Shown here in pieces: positions 43,743 through 52,042 of a stretch of DNA of 64,000 nucleotides. Numbering within the stretch: the first letter of the stretch is position 1; each line of letters opens with the position of its first letter. The translations under genes and the position numbers were made by a program. The notes under the pieces are model-generated. The model had not been told where the DNA came from. It worked only from the letters and a program-made list of their open reading frames with translations, and did not search any database. The stretch lies in contig CAWFML010000004.1 of assembly GCA_963817025.1 (NCBI GenBank), positions 558,001-622,000 on the forward strand, written 5' to 3'. Source of the stretch: JACMLC01 sp963817025 (lineage in GTDB: Bacteria; Acidobacteriota; Blastocatellia; Pyrinomonadales; Pyrinomonadaceae).

Positions 43743-43771
43743 TTGACTTTCATTTTACGCCTCTGTTAGAT
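43743..43771 (+). promoter_or_regulatory. Sigma70-type promoter for the small lipoprotein gene
   Basis: TTGACT, a 17-base spacer and TTAGAT, with the ATG 37 bases downstream of the -10 box. Spacing and both boxes fit well. Confidence 0.5.
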
Positions 43772-43807
43772 GATACCGCTCTAAAAAACCTTTGTGGAGG
43801 CCCCCTA

Positions 43808-44221
43808 ATGTATAAAAGGCTCGTAACTCTTCTCGTGCTCATTGTCGCAGCCGTCTCGCTCGCCGGATGCAATAAGGATTCGGAGATCAATTCCGCGATG
43901 GCGGATATTCACACGGTCACGGAGGAAGTGGCGAAAAAAGTTAACGACTCGCCCACGGCAGCGGGCGTTGATGCGGCGCAAAAACATTTCGATTCAAAAA
44001 AGGCTGATTTGAAAGCCAAGTGGGACGGCATCAAAGGCGCACGCGGTTTTCAGGTCGGCGAAGACACTAAAAAGAAGATGGCCGAAAGCTATACGGGCGA
44101 TTACACGACCATCAAGACTCTGGAAATCAAGCACATGAGCGCCGCCATGCAGGACAACGCTTTCAAAACGAAGCTCGAAAAGCTGGTCAAGGATTGGGAA
44201 GACACCTTCAAGATAGAATAA
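43808..44221 (+). CDS. Small lipoprotein of unknown function
   Basis: 137 residues. Signal peptide with a lipobox (VSLAGC, Cys at about 21), so it is lipidated and anchored in a membrane facing the periplasm. The mature part is charged and helical (AKKVNDSPTAAGVDAAQKHF, KLEKLVKDWEDTFKIE) and may be a small helical bundle. GTGGAGG precedes the ATG by seven to eight bases and a good promoter lies upstream, so it is surely expressed. No family named. Confidence 0.75.
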   Translation: MYKRLVTLLVLIVAAVSLAGCNKDSEINSAMADIHTVTEEVAKKVNDSPTAAGVDAAQKHFDSKKADLKAKWDGIKGARGFQVGEDTKKKMAESYTGDYTTIKTLEIKHMSAAMQDNAFKTKLEKLVKDWEDTFKIE

Positions 44222-44235
44222 AGACGGCGCGGAAG

Positions 44236-44330
44236 AAGGCAAAAGTAAAAAGGCAAAAGTGAAGATAACGGTTCTTCGCAGTCTCTTCGCTTTTACCTTT
44301 TTACTTTTGCCTTTTGCCTTCTTCCGCGTT
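44236..44330. repeat. Family B hairpin repeat
   Basis: GGCAAAAGTAAAAAGGCAAAAG faces CTTTTACCTTTTTACTTTTGCC across about 30 bases; lies between two codirectional genes. Confidence 0.75.
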
Positions 44331-44488
44331 GGCCGAAAATCGCCGAACAGCTTATAATCTGCTTTTCAGGACCAGCGCCGAAACCTGTGTGACGCCCTCC
44401 GGCTCTCTCTCTCTGTGTGTGGCCGGAAGCTTGTGCAGGTGTTTGCGCGGCGCGCGTCCTTGAATCCGCTTTAGGAGGTCGCTGGCAG

Positions 44489-44950
44489 ATGAAGAAGACG
44501 GAATTGCAGGAACGCGTGCGCAGCGCGCATGAAAAATTGACTGCGGCTCTGGACGGGTTGTCGGAAGAGCAGGCGACGCGCACGGGGCTGACCTCTGAAT
44601 GGTCTGTCAGAGACGCCCTCTCGCATATCACCGCATGGGAGATAGAGGGAGCGCGCATCCTCTCGGAGATTCAGAGCGGCACATGGCAGCCGCAGCGTTT
44701 CGACAACCAAACGATTGACGACTTTAACGCGCGCGTGGTCGAAGAGCGGCGCGCACGCTCTCTTGGCGAAGTGCGCGAAGAGTTCGATGCTGCGCACGCA
44801 GGCATGGAAGAGATGGTTGCACAACTGCCGGATGAAGTGGACGAGACCACGCCTGCCTACAATTTGGTAGAGGCCATCACCTTCCGCCATCACGAGCACC
44901 ACGCGGAACAGATTGAAAAATTCAAGACGGGGTCAGGGTCAGGGGCTTAG
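44489..44950 (+). CDS. DinB-like four-helix-bundle protein (ClbS/DfsB type)
   Basis: 153 residues. The DinB/YfiT-type pattern is clear: an N-terminal amphipathic helix, SEWSVRDALSHITAWE with the first metal-type His, and a terminal HHEHHAEQIEKF helix with the other His. Members are thiol transferases, a colibactin-protecting hydrolase (ClbS) or unknown enzymes, usually metal-binding. AGGAGG about 11 bases before the ATG at 44489 fixes the start. The last seven residues (TGSGSGA) come from a family E repeat. Substrate unknown. Confidence 0.82.
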   Translation: MKKTELQERVRSAHEKLTAALDGLSEEQATRTGLTSEWSVRDALSHITAWEIEGARILSEIQSGTWQPQRFDNQTIDDFNARVVEERRARSLGEVREEFDAAHAGMEEMVAQLPDEVDETTPAYNLVEAITFRHHEHHAEQIEKFKTGSGSGA

Positions 44951-45008
44951 GGGTCTGGTTGGGGATGGGATTCATACTCTTTCCAGCCCCCTAACCCCTG
45001 TCCCCTAT
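44932..45008. repeat. Family E hairpin repeat
   Basis: GGGGTCAGGGTCAGGGGCTTA faces CCCCCTAACCCCTGTCCCCT. It supplies the final codons and stop of the DinB gene and ends just before the lpd ribosome site. Confidence 0.7.
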
Positions 45009-45030
45009 TCGACCGAAGGGAGAAACAAGA

Positions 45031-46434
45031 TTGGCTACGGAACAATTCGATGTGACGGTTATCGGCAGCGGGCCGGGCGGTTATGTGGCTGCGATTCGCG
45101 GCGCGCAGCTGGGTCTGAAAGTCGCGCTCGTGGAAAAGGACAAGCGGCTCGGCGGCACATGTACCCTGCGCGGCTGTATCCCGACCAAACAGCTTTTGAT
45201 GTCCGCGCACTATTACGAGAAGGCGCAGCACCTCAAGGAGTTCGGCATAGAGGTCTCTGACATCAAGCTCGCTTTTGCGGATGTGCAGAAGCGCAAAGAG
45301 AAGGTCGTGATGAAGAATTCTAAAGGCATAGAGTTCCTGATGAAGAAGAACACCATCACGGTCTTCAAAGGCACAGGCAAGCTGCAACTGCCCGGTAAAG
45401 TCGAGGTCACAGGCGCGGACGGCCAGCAGGAAGTTATCAATTCCAAAAACATCATCATCGCCACAGGCTCCGTCGTGCGGCCCATTCCGGGCTTTGAGAC
45501 GGACGGCGAGCGGGTCGTCAATTCCGACCACATTCTGGAACTCAAAGAGGTTCCGAAATCATTGATCGTGATGGGCGCGGGCGCGGTCGGCGTCGAGTTC
45601 GCTTCCGTCTATTCGCGCTTCGGTACGGAAACGACGCTCGTCGAATTGATGCCGCGACTCCTGCCCATCGAAGACGAAGAAGTCTCCAAAGAACTCGAAA
45701 AATCATTCCGCAAGCGCGGCATCAAAGCGCAGGTGGACACGAAGCTCGAAAAGATGGAGAAGACGGACACGGGCGTCAAGCTCACGGGCAAGACTTCCAA
45801 AGGCGAAGAGGTCACGCTCGAAGCAGAGATGTTGCTCGTCGCGGTCGGGCGCATGCCTTATTTAGAAGGATTGGGGCTTGAAGGGACGCAGATAAAAGTT
45901 GAGCGCGGCGCGATTCAGGTGGACGAATATTGCCGCACGGGCGAAGCGAATGTGTATGCCATCGGCGATGTGATTCCGACTCCGTGGCTCGCGCATCTCG
46001 CGTCCAAAGAGGGCATCCTCGCGGTCGAGCAGATTGCAGGACAACACGCGCAGCCCATCAACATGCGTCTCGTCCCGAACTGCACCTACTGCGACCCGGA
46101 AGTCGCATCCGTCGGCTTGACTGAGAAGAAGGCGCGCGAAGAAGGCTATGATGTCAAGGTCGCAAAATTCCCCTTCTCCGCTTCGGGCAAGGCGCGCATC
46201 CTCGGCGAAGAAGAAGGCTTTGTCAAAATCGTCAGCGAGACGAAGTATGACGAACTCCTTGGCGTGCATATCATCGGGCCGCACGCGACAGACATCATCG
46301 CAGAAGCCTGCGTCGCCATGCAGCTCGAATCAACGGCAGAAGAACTGGGGCGCACGATGCACGCGCACCCGACCATCTCCGAATCCGTCATGGAAGCCGC
46401 GGAAGGCATTCATGGACTGACCATTCACATATAA
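45031..46434 (+). CDS. lpdA: Dihydrolipoyl dehydrogenase (E3)
   Basis: 467-residue FAD enzyme that reoxidises dihydrolipoyl-E2 with NAD+. FAD motif VIGSGPGGYVAAIRGAQLG, redox disulfide in GGTCTLRGCIPTK, NAD motif MGAGAVGVEFASVYSRFG, second FAD motif YAIGDV, and the His-Glu catalytic pair in HAHPTISE. The start is a TTG at 45031 preceded by AAGGGAGA at good spacing; no ATG exists nearby in frame. First gene of the 2-oxoacid dehydrogenase cluster. Confidence 0.96.
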   Translation: MATEQFDVTVIGSGPGGYVAAIRGAQLGLKVALVEKDKRLGGTCTLRGCIPTKQLLMSAHYYEKAQHLKEFGIEVSDIKLAFADVQKRKEKVVMKNSKGIEFLMKKNTITVFKGTGKLQLPGKVEVTGADGQQEVINSKNIIIATGSVVRPIPGFETDGERVVNSDHILELKEVPKSLIVMGAGAVGVEFASVYSRFGTETTLVELMPRLLPIEDEEVSKELEKSFRKRGIKAQVDTKLEKMEKTDTGVKLTGKTSKGEEVTLEAEMLLVAVGRMPYLEGLGLEGTQIKVERGAIQVDEYCRTGEANVYAIGDVIPTPWLAHLASKEGILAVEQIAGQHAQPINMRLVPNCTYCDPEVASVGLTEKKAREEGYDVKVAKFPFSASGKARILGEEEGFVKIVSETKYDELLGVHIIGPHATDIIAEACVAMQLESTAEELGRTMHAHPTISESVMEAAEGIHGLTIHI

Positions 46435-46437
46435 AAC

Positions 46438-46468
46438 TGTCAGAGCAGGGACAAGCCCTGCTCTGACA
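46438..46468. terminator. Perfect hairpin between E3 and E1alpha genes
   Basis: TGTCAGAGCAGGG pairs with CCCTGCTCTGACA over a 5-base loop, 3 bases after the E3 stop. No T-run follows, so it may attenuate transcription or protect the message end rather than end transcription fully. Confidence 0.5.
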
Positions 46469-46478
46469 ATCTGTCATA

Positions 46479-47567
46479 ATGAAAAAAGAGACCAAGAAGA
46501 AGAGTTCAAACGAAAATGGGAAGAGTGCTCAGGCTGCTCCTTTGTCCTGCACTTCTGAAACCACGCTCAAGCCCGACCAGATGCTTGAGCTGTATCGTTA
46601 TCTGAAATTGACGCGGCTGGTCGAAGAGCGGCTCGTCAATCTCTATCGCCAGACTAAGGTCGTGGGCGGCGTGTTCCGCTCGCTCGGACAGGAAGCGACG
46701 GCTGTCGGCACTGCTTACGCGCTTGAAGAGCAAGACTTTCTCTCGCCCCTGATACGCGACCTCGGCGCGGTGCTCGTCAAAAACATCCGCCCGCGTGACA
46801 TCTTCGCGCAGTACATGGCAAAGGCTTGGGGGCCGTCCGAAGGCCGCGACCTGAACATACACTTTGGCGATATGAAGAAAGGTTTCATCGGGCCTATCTC
46901 TCATCTGGGCGATATGATTCCGGTGATGACGGGCATCGCTCTGGGCGCGCGTATGCAGGGAAAGAATATTGTCGCTATGGCTTACATCGGCGACGGCGGG
47001 ATGAGCACGGGAGCATTCCACGAAGGCTTGAACTTCGCAGCCGTCCAGCGGCTCCCGTTGATCGTCATCGCGGAATACAATCACTACGCCTATTCGACGC
47101 CGACCTCAAAGCAAACGGCTGTTAAAGATTTGGCTGAAAAGGCCGCAGGTTACGGTATCCCCGGCCACATCGTTGACGGCAATGACATCATCGCCTGCTA
47201 CGAAGTGACAAAGAAGGCTGCGGAGTTTGCGCGTGCAGGGGGCGGCGCAGTCTTGATCGAAGCCAAGACCTATCGCCGCAAAGGCCACGCAGAGCATGAC
47301 GACCAGCGATATGTCCCGGAGGGCGAGATAGAAGAATGGGAGAAGACCAACGACCCCGTTGACCGTTACGAGAGATTTTTGACGGAGCAAAAGATTGCCA
47401 CGCGCGAAAAGCTTGACGAGATAACGGCGGAAGTGCTGCGCTTGATTGACGAAGATGTCGAGTGGGCCGAAAGCTCCCCGATGCCCGAATCCGAGCGCGC
47501 GGCTTACGGCGTGTTCGATAACTCAATCGTGCCGCCCGCTTTCAGGCCAAAAATTTTGGAGAGATAA
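46479..47567 (+). CDS. 2-oxoacid dehydrogenase E1 component, alpha subunit
   Basis: 362-residue thiamine-diphosphate subunit that decarboxylates the 2-oxoacid. TPP/Mg motif GDGGMSTGAFHEGLNF ... EYNHYAYSTP, and the phosphoryl-binding loop region YRRKGHAEHDDQRY (substrate-side His). The heterotetrameric alpha/beta form covers pyruvate, branched-chain and acetoin dehydrogenases, and the sequence alone does not settle which; the length and ESSPMPE end fit the PDH/acetoin/BCKDH group. The first 25 residues are a basic, polar extension. Its beta partner follows only after an inserted protease-like gene. Confidence 0.93.
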   Translation: MKKETKKKSSNENGKSAQAAPLSCTSETTLKPDQMLELYRYLKLTRLVEERLVNLYRQTKVVGGVFRSLGQEATAVGTAYALEEQDFLSPLIRDLGAVLVKNIRPRDIFAQYMAKAWGPSEGRDLNIHFGDMKKGFIGPISHLGDMIPVMTGIALGARMQGKNIVAMAYIGDGGMSTGAFHEGLNFAAVQRLPLIVIAEYNHYAYSTPTSKQTAVKDLAEKAAGYGIPGHIVDGNDIIACYEVTKKAAEFARAGGGAVLIEAKTYRRKGHAEHDDQRYVPEGEIEEWEKTNDPVDRYERFLTEQKIATREKLDEITAEVLRLIDEDVEWAESSPMPESERAAYGVFDNSIVPPAFRPKILER

Positions 47568-47647
47568 CGATGCTATTGCCAGCAAATCGCGCAAGAGCAC
47601 GGCGAATTTTAGCCACAGACCTCGCAACTTCCAAAGCAGGAGAAGAG

Positions 47648-48067
47648 ATGGGACTGGTCTATGCTGAAATCGAATTGATTAGCGGAGATGATTTGGCGTT
47701 ATTTCGGCGCGGGTATATTAGAGAAGAGGCGATTAAACGATTAAAGGTATCTGCGTTGGCTGACAGCGGTGCAGAGATGTTAGCAATCAACGAGCAGGTT
47801 AAAGATAATCTCAATCTCTTTGTCATGGATACTCAAAGAGCAGAACTGGCTGACGGGTCTAAGGTGGAATTGGAGGTTGTCGGGCCCATTGAGATACGGT
47901 TTGCCAATCGTCGCGCTATCGTTGATGCAATAGTGCTGCCGGGTGATACGCAAATACTTTTGGGCGCAATCCCGATGGAAGAGATGGATGTCATTGTGGC
48001 TCCGAAAGAGCGACAGCTCATTGTGAATCCAGAACACCCGGATAAACCTGAAAAGTTTTTGAAATGA
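47648..48067 (+). CDS. Retropepsin-like clan AA aspartic protease
   Basis: 139 residues. Residues about 33-45 contain ALADSGAEML with the catalytic DSG (D39), and near the end ILLGAIPMEEMDVIV matches the hydrophobic-Gly motif of retropepsin-type single-domain proteases, which work as homodimers. This MGLVYAEIEL ... DSGA/DTGA family is common in cyanobacteria and acidobacteria and its substrates are unknown. The start at 47648 has GGAG five to six bases before it; an upstream in-frame ATG at 47570 lacks a site. It lies between the E1alpha and E1beta genes, an unusual place, and looks inserted there. Confidence 0.8.
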   Translation: MGLVYAEIELISGDDLALFRRGYIREEAIKRLKVSALADSGAEMLAINEQVKDNLNLFVMDTQRAELADGSKVELEVVGPIEIRFANRRAIVDAIVLPGDTQILLGAIPMEEMDVIVAPKERQLIVNPEHPDKPEKFLK

Positions 48068-48158
48068 ATTACCCTTAATTTCATCATGAGATGAAACTGG
48101 CCCAAACTCAGAAGTTGGTAGAAAGTCGATCCATCTTTAAGACAGTTGAAATTCAATC

Positions 48159-49187
48159 ATGTCAACAGCAACTCAAAAAGAGCATAAATCAAACAAGCCC
48201 CCGCGCGGCGGCAAGGCGACGATGGTCGAGGCCATTCGTCAGGGCATCTGGGAAGAGATGGAACGCGACGAGAAGGTCTTTGTCATAGGCGAAGATGTCG
48301 GCCCGTACGGCGGCGCGTTCAAGGTGACGGACGGACTCATAGACGAGTTCGGCGAAGAGCGCGTGATCGACACGCCGATTTCCGAGGCGGCCATTGTCGG
48401 CGCGGCATGCGGCGCGGCCCTGATGGGCATGAAGCCCGTCGCAGAGTTTCAGTTTATAGATTTTATCAGCGCGGGCTTTGACATGCTGACCAACTATGCC
48501 GCGAAGTGTCGCTATCGCTGGGGCGCAGGCATTCAGGCGGTCTTTCGCGGGCCGTGCGGCTCTGGCGTCCATGCAGGCCCGTTTCATTCCATCAACGCAG
48601 AAGCTTTTTTCCTGAACACTGCGGGCCTCAAGATAGTCGAGCCTTCGACGGCTTATGATGCGAAGGGTTTAATTAAAGCGGCGATACGCGACCCCGACCC
48701 AGTGATCTTCTTTGAGCATAAAAAACTCTATCGCCTGCCGCGCCTGCGCGAAGAGCTGCCGGAAGATGATTACATCGTCGAGATTGGCAAGGCGCGCACG
48801 GCGCGCGAGGGACGCGACCTGTCCATCATCACTTTCGGCGCGCAAGTCTTGAATGCGCTCGATGCCGCCGGAGAGCTTGAGAAGGAAGGTCTCGATGTCG
48901 AAGTGATAGACCTCCGCACCCTCGCGCCGATGGATAAGCAGGCAATCCTTCAGAGCGTGAAAAAGACGAATAAGGTGATGGTGCTGCACGAGGCTTCGCG
49001 CACGGGCGGCATCGGCGGCGAGATTGCCGCGACCATTGCCGAAGAGGCTTTTGAATGGCTGGATGCGCCCGTCCTGCGCGTCGCTTCGATTGACACGCCC
49101 GTGCCTTATTCGCCGCCGCTCGAAGAATATTATCTGCCGCAGGTCAAAGATATACTCGATGCTGCGCGCAAGCTTGCGGCGTATTAA
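48159..49187 (+). CDS. 2-oxoacid dehydrogenase E1 component, beta subunit
   Basis: 342-residue partner of E1alpha. Transketolase-like pyrimidine domain (IGEDVGPYGGAFKVT, TPISEAAIVGAACGAALMG, EFQFIDF) and C-terminal domain (VEVIDLRTLAPMD, HEASRTGGIGGEIAA, DTPVPYSPPLEEYYLP). All family segments are intact. The first 18 residues are a polar lysine-rich extension. The 91-base gap from the protease-like gene has no clear hairpin; transcription from the E1alpha promoter may continue through it. Confidence 0.94.
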   Translation: MSTATQKEHKSNKPPRGGKATMVEAIRQGIWEEMERDEKVFVIGEDVGPYGGAFKVTDGLIDEFGEERVIDTPISEAAIVGAACGAALMGMKPVAEFQFIDFISAGFDMLTNYAAKCRYRWGAGIQAVFRGPCGSGVHAGPFHSINAEAFFLNTAGLKIVEPSTAYDAKGLIKAAIRDPDPVIFFEHKKLYRLPRLREELPEDDYIVEIGKARTAREGRDLSIITFGAQVLNALDAAGELEKEGLDVEVIDLRTLAPMDKQAILQSVKKTNKVMVLHEASRTGGIGGEIAATIAEEAFEWLDAPVLRVASIDTPVPYSPPLEEYYLPQVKDILDAARKLAAY

Positions 49188-49203
49188 GTGTGCTGGCTAA
49201 AAC

Positions 49204-49935
49204 ATGGATGCGCTAGGGCCACAGCAAGCCGAATTTACAGAGAACACAAAGGCGACCGGGACGAATCTAATCGTCGGCATCGTCTGTCTGGGTCTCGGCG
49301 TCATCCTGCTCTTTGCGGGCGTCGGCATGAAGGCTGAGGATGGCCTCTTTAACAAGATTCTCTTTATCATCGGCGGCGCGTGCTCTTTGCTCGGCGGAGC
49401 CAGCGTGCTCTATACCAACTGGACGCATCGCGGCGAGCGCGTGGCCCTGCATGAGCACGGCTTGCTGGTCGAGCGCGGCGGCAAACGACACAGCGCAACG
49501 TGGGACGAGATTGCGACCGTCTGGGAGAAGGTCGAAAAGATTTACGTCAACGGGCAATACATTTATGACCGCTACCTGTATACGATTGCGAAACAGGACG
49601 GCGAGACCTTCACCTTGAGCAACATGGTGACAGGCGTGGACAGCATCGGGAGCACGCTCAAGGAGAAGACTTTCGAGCGGTTGTACACGCAAATCTTGCA
49701 GGCCACGGAGCGCGGCGAGAAAGCTTCGTTCGGCACGGTGCTCTTGGACACAAACGGCTTGCAAGAGGGCGGAGCCAGCTTTCTCTGGACGCAACTGGCA
49801 GGCGTGAAGGTCAAGGATGGAGTCATCGAAATCAAAGACCGCAGCGGCAAGGCTGTGATGAGCGGGCATTATGGCACGACGCCAAACGCACATGTCCTGC
49901 TCGCGCTTTTGCAGAAACACTTGCCTCTTGAGTAA
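49204..49935 (+). CDS. Two-helix membrane protein of unknown function (DUF6585-like)
   Basis: 243 residues. Two membrane segments at about 20-42 and 52-70, then a large soluble domain: VALHEHGLLVERGGKRHSATWDEIATVWEK, resembling DUF6585-type proteins with a PH-like beta fold on the inner side. It lies 16 bases after the E1beta stop in the dehydrogenase cluster, so cotranscription is likely although no role in the complex is known. No Shine-Dalgarno of note. Confidence 0.75.
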   Translation: MDALGPQQAEFTENTKATGTNLIVGIVCLGLGVILLFAGVGMKAEDGLFNKILFIIGGACSLLGGASVLYTNWTHRGERVALHEHGLLVERGGKRHSATWDEIATVWEKVEKIYVNGQYIYDRYLYTIAKQDGETFTLSNMVTGVDSIGSTLKEKTFERLYTQILQATERGEKASFGTVLLDTNGLQEGGASFLWTQLAGVKVKDGVIEIKDRSGKAVMSGHYGTTPNAHVLLALLQKHLPLE

Positions 49936-49961
49936 AGGCAACAGCCGATAAGCGTATTGCT

Positions 49962-50056
49962 CTTTGCGTTTCTTTGCGAAAGCACTTTGCGGTCTGTGCG
50001 TTAAAAAAGCATTTAACCGCAAAGAAGTCAGAGGCAAAGAAACGCAAAGAAAGTCT
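49962..50056. repeat. Degenerate family A repeat
   Basis: CTTTGCGTTTCTTTGCGAAAGC faces TTAACCGCAAAGAAGTCAGAGG with AAACGCAAAGAAAG; imperfect hairpin before the E2 gene. Confidence 0.55.
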
Positions 50057-50096
50057 TCTTTAGTAGTTTGAAAAATATTGTCACATTGGAGTTGAT

Positions 50097-51581
50097 ATGA
50101 GCACAGAAGTTGTCATGCCGCAGATGGGCGAGTCCATCGCCGAAGGGACTATCACCAGATGGTTGAAGAAGGTCGGCGACCACGTCGAGCGCGATGAGCC
50201 GCTGTTCGAGATTTCCACGGACAAGGTGGACGCGGAGATTCCTTCGCCCGCCGCAGGAACGCTGTCGGAAATCAAGTTTCAGGAAGGCGACACGGTAGAG
50301 ATCAACACCGTGGTCGCAGTCCTGAACGGAGGCGACGGCGCAGGCGCATCTACGCCTGCCGCTGCGGCCACAGTGGAAACTGCCCCGGCGGAAACGGGCG
50401 CAGCAACAGCACCCGCATCGCAAGCCGCAGTCTCATCCGAGCCTCCTCCCGCACCCGCGCGGGAGGAAGAAACAAAGCAAGCGGCTCAAGCCCCGCAGCA
50501 GCAAGCCGCGCCGCCCGCCGCCGCTGCTCAACCGGCTGCGGAAACGGCTGGCAGGAGTGCTGACGCAGGGCGTCCGGGCGCGAAAGATGAAGGCGCGGCG
50601 CAGGCTTCCGTGCCCATCGGAGAGCAGACGGCGGAAGAGTTGCGGCGCGCTCGCTCAAGCCCTCTGGTGCGCAACATCGCCAGAGAACACAACATAGACA
50701 TCTCGCGCCTCGAAGGCACAGGGATGAGCGGTCGCGTCACCAAGAATGACATCCTGAGCTTTATCGAATCGGGCGCGGCCATGACGCCGCAACAAGCCAT
50801 GCAGACTGCTGCCGCTCAACCCGCCGCGCAAGAGGCGCGACAGCAGCAGCCCACGGCTCCCGTCGTGCAGCCCGCAGCGGAAGATCGCGTCGAGCAGATG
50901 TCCGTCATGCGCAAGAAGATTGCCGAGCACATGACCATGTCGCGCCGCACTTCCGCGCATGTGACGACCGTTTACGAGATAGACATGACGCGCATCGCGC
51001 GCCTCAGAGAAAAGCACAAGCGGGAGTTTCAGGAACGCGCGGGAACAAAGCTCAGCTACATGCCTTTTATCTTTCAGGCAATCACGACGGCGATTCGCAA
51101 GTTCCCGATTTTTAACGCGCAGGTCAGCGGCGACCAGATTATCTACAAACGCGACATTAATCTGGGGATGGCTGTCGCGCTCGATTGGGGATTGATTGTG
51201 CCTGTCATCAAGCGCGCAGACGATCTTTCCATCTCCGGCCTCGCACGCGCCGCAAACGATCTTGCCGACAGAGCACGCGCCAAACAATTGAAGCCGGACG
51301 AGGTCGCCGGAGGCACATTTACCATCACCAATCCGGGCGTCTTCGGCGGCCTCTTCGGCACGCCGATTATCAACCAGCCGCAGGTAGCGATTCTAGGCGT
51401 CGGCACGATTGAGAAACGCGCGAAGGTCATTACAGGCCCGGAAGGCGACGACCACATCGCCATCCGCCAGATGGCCTACTTCGCTCTCACCTTCGACCAT
51501 CGCATCATAGACGGCTCGGACGCCGAGAAGTTCCTGAGCTATGTCAAAGAGCTTCTGGAAGCAGGGCAGTTTACGGTTTAG
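50097..51581 (+). CDS. 2-oxoacid dehydrogenase E2, dihydrolipoyllysine acyltransferase
   Basis: 494-residue core of the complex. One lipoyl domain (1-78) with the lipoyl-lysine K43 in STDKVDAE, then an Ala/Pro/Glu/Gln linker (about 80-175), a subunit-binding domain at about 180-222 (SSPLVRNIAREHNIDI), a second Ala/Gln linker, and the catalytic domain from about 265 to the end with the active His in TFDHRIIDGSDAEKF. It moves the acyl group from E1 to CoA; LipB and LipA encoded 4-6 kb downstream would install the lipoyl group. The single lipoyl domain and GTPIINQPQVAILG signature fit PDH, BCKDH or a broad-range E2. Confidence 0.95.
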   Translation: MSTEVVMPQMGESIAEGTITRWLKKVGDHVERDEPLFEISTDKVDAEIPSPAAGTLSEIKFQEGDTVEINTVVAVLNGGDGAGASTPAAAATVETAPAETGAATAPASQAAVSSEPPPAPAREEETKQAAQAPQQQAAPPAAAAQPAAETAGRSADAGRPGAKDEGAAQASVPIGEQTAEELRRARSSPLVRNIAREHNIDISRLEGTGMSGRVTKNDILSFIESGAAMTPQQAMQTAAAQPAAQEARQQQPTAPVVQPAAEDRVEQMSVMRKKIAEHMTMSRRTSAHVTTVYEIDMTRIARLREKHKREFQERAGTKLSYMPFIFQAITTAIRKFPIFNAQVSGDQIIYKRDINLGMAVALDWGLIVPVIKRADDLSISGLARAANDLADRARAKQLKPDEVAGGTFTITNPGVFGGLFGTPIINQPQVAILGVGTIEKRAKVITGPEGDDHIAIRQMAYFALTFDHRIIDGSDAEKFLSYVKELLEAGQFTV

Positions 51582-51600
51582 CCTGACTATTGCCTGACGG

Positions 51601-51652
51601 AAAAAGCGCGCCTCGTTCACGTTAAAAAGTGACGCGGCGCGCTTTTTCTTTT
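51601..51652 (+). terminator. Strong rho-independent terminator of the dehydrogenase genes
   Basis: AAAAAGCGCGCC pairs exactly with GGCGCGCTTTTT, followed by CTTTTTCC, 20 bases after the E2 stop. The A-run on the other side makes it potentially bidirectional. The rest of the 461-base gap shows only a GTGAAGC/GCTTCAC hairpin at 51824-51844 before TTTTT, and a TTGACT-N17-AAGAAT at 51748-51776 that might be a weak promoter. Confidence 0.75.
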
Positions 51653-52042
51653 TCCGTGTTAACAGTGATGTTTATTGCAATCCGGTGGCGATTGTCTAAT
51701 GAATAGCTTGAGAGTTACCTAAATCGTCATCTCACCTCGAATGCTGCTTGACTTAGATTCGAGCTTTGTGAAGAATTCGTGTTTTGAGCCAATCGCGTAA
51801 TAAGTTTTGGTTAGCCTAAAGTGGTGAAGCGCATGTTGCTTCACGCAAGTTTTTCGTTCGCGGTCGTCAGTTTTTGCATGAGGCCCCGAACGCTCTCTTA
51901 AATCATTAACCGCGCCACCCGACGACGCAAATCCTGTTTGGTCGCTCTCGGTTGGTCGCCATAACGTGCGGCGATGTTTCGGTTTGTGCCCGCAAACAAA
52001 GAGCCGGTGACAGCTCGCCGCAGAAGATGGAGTTTAATTACG

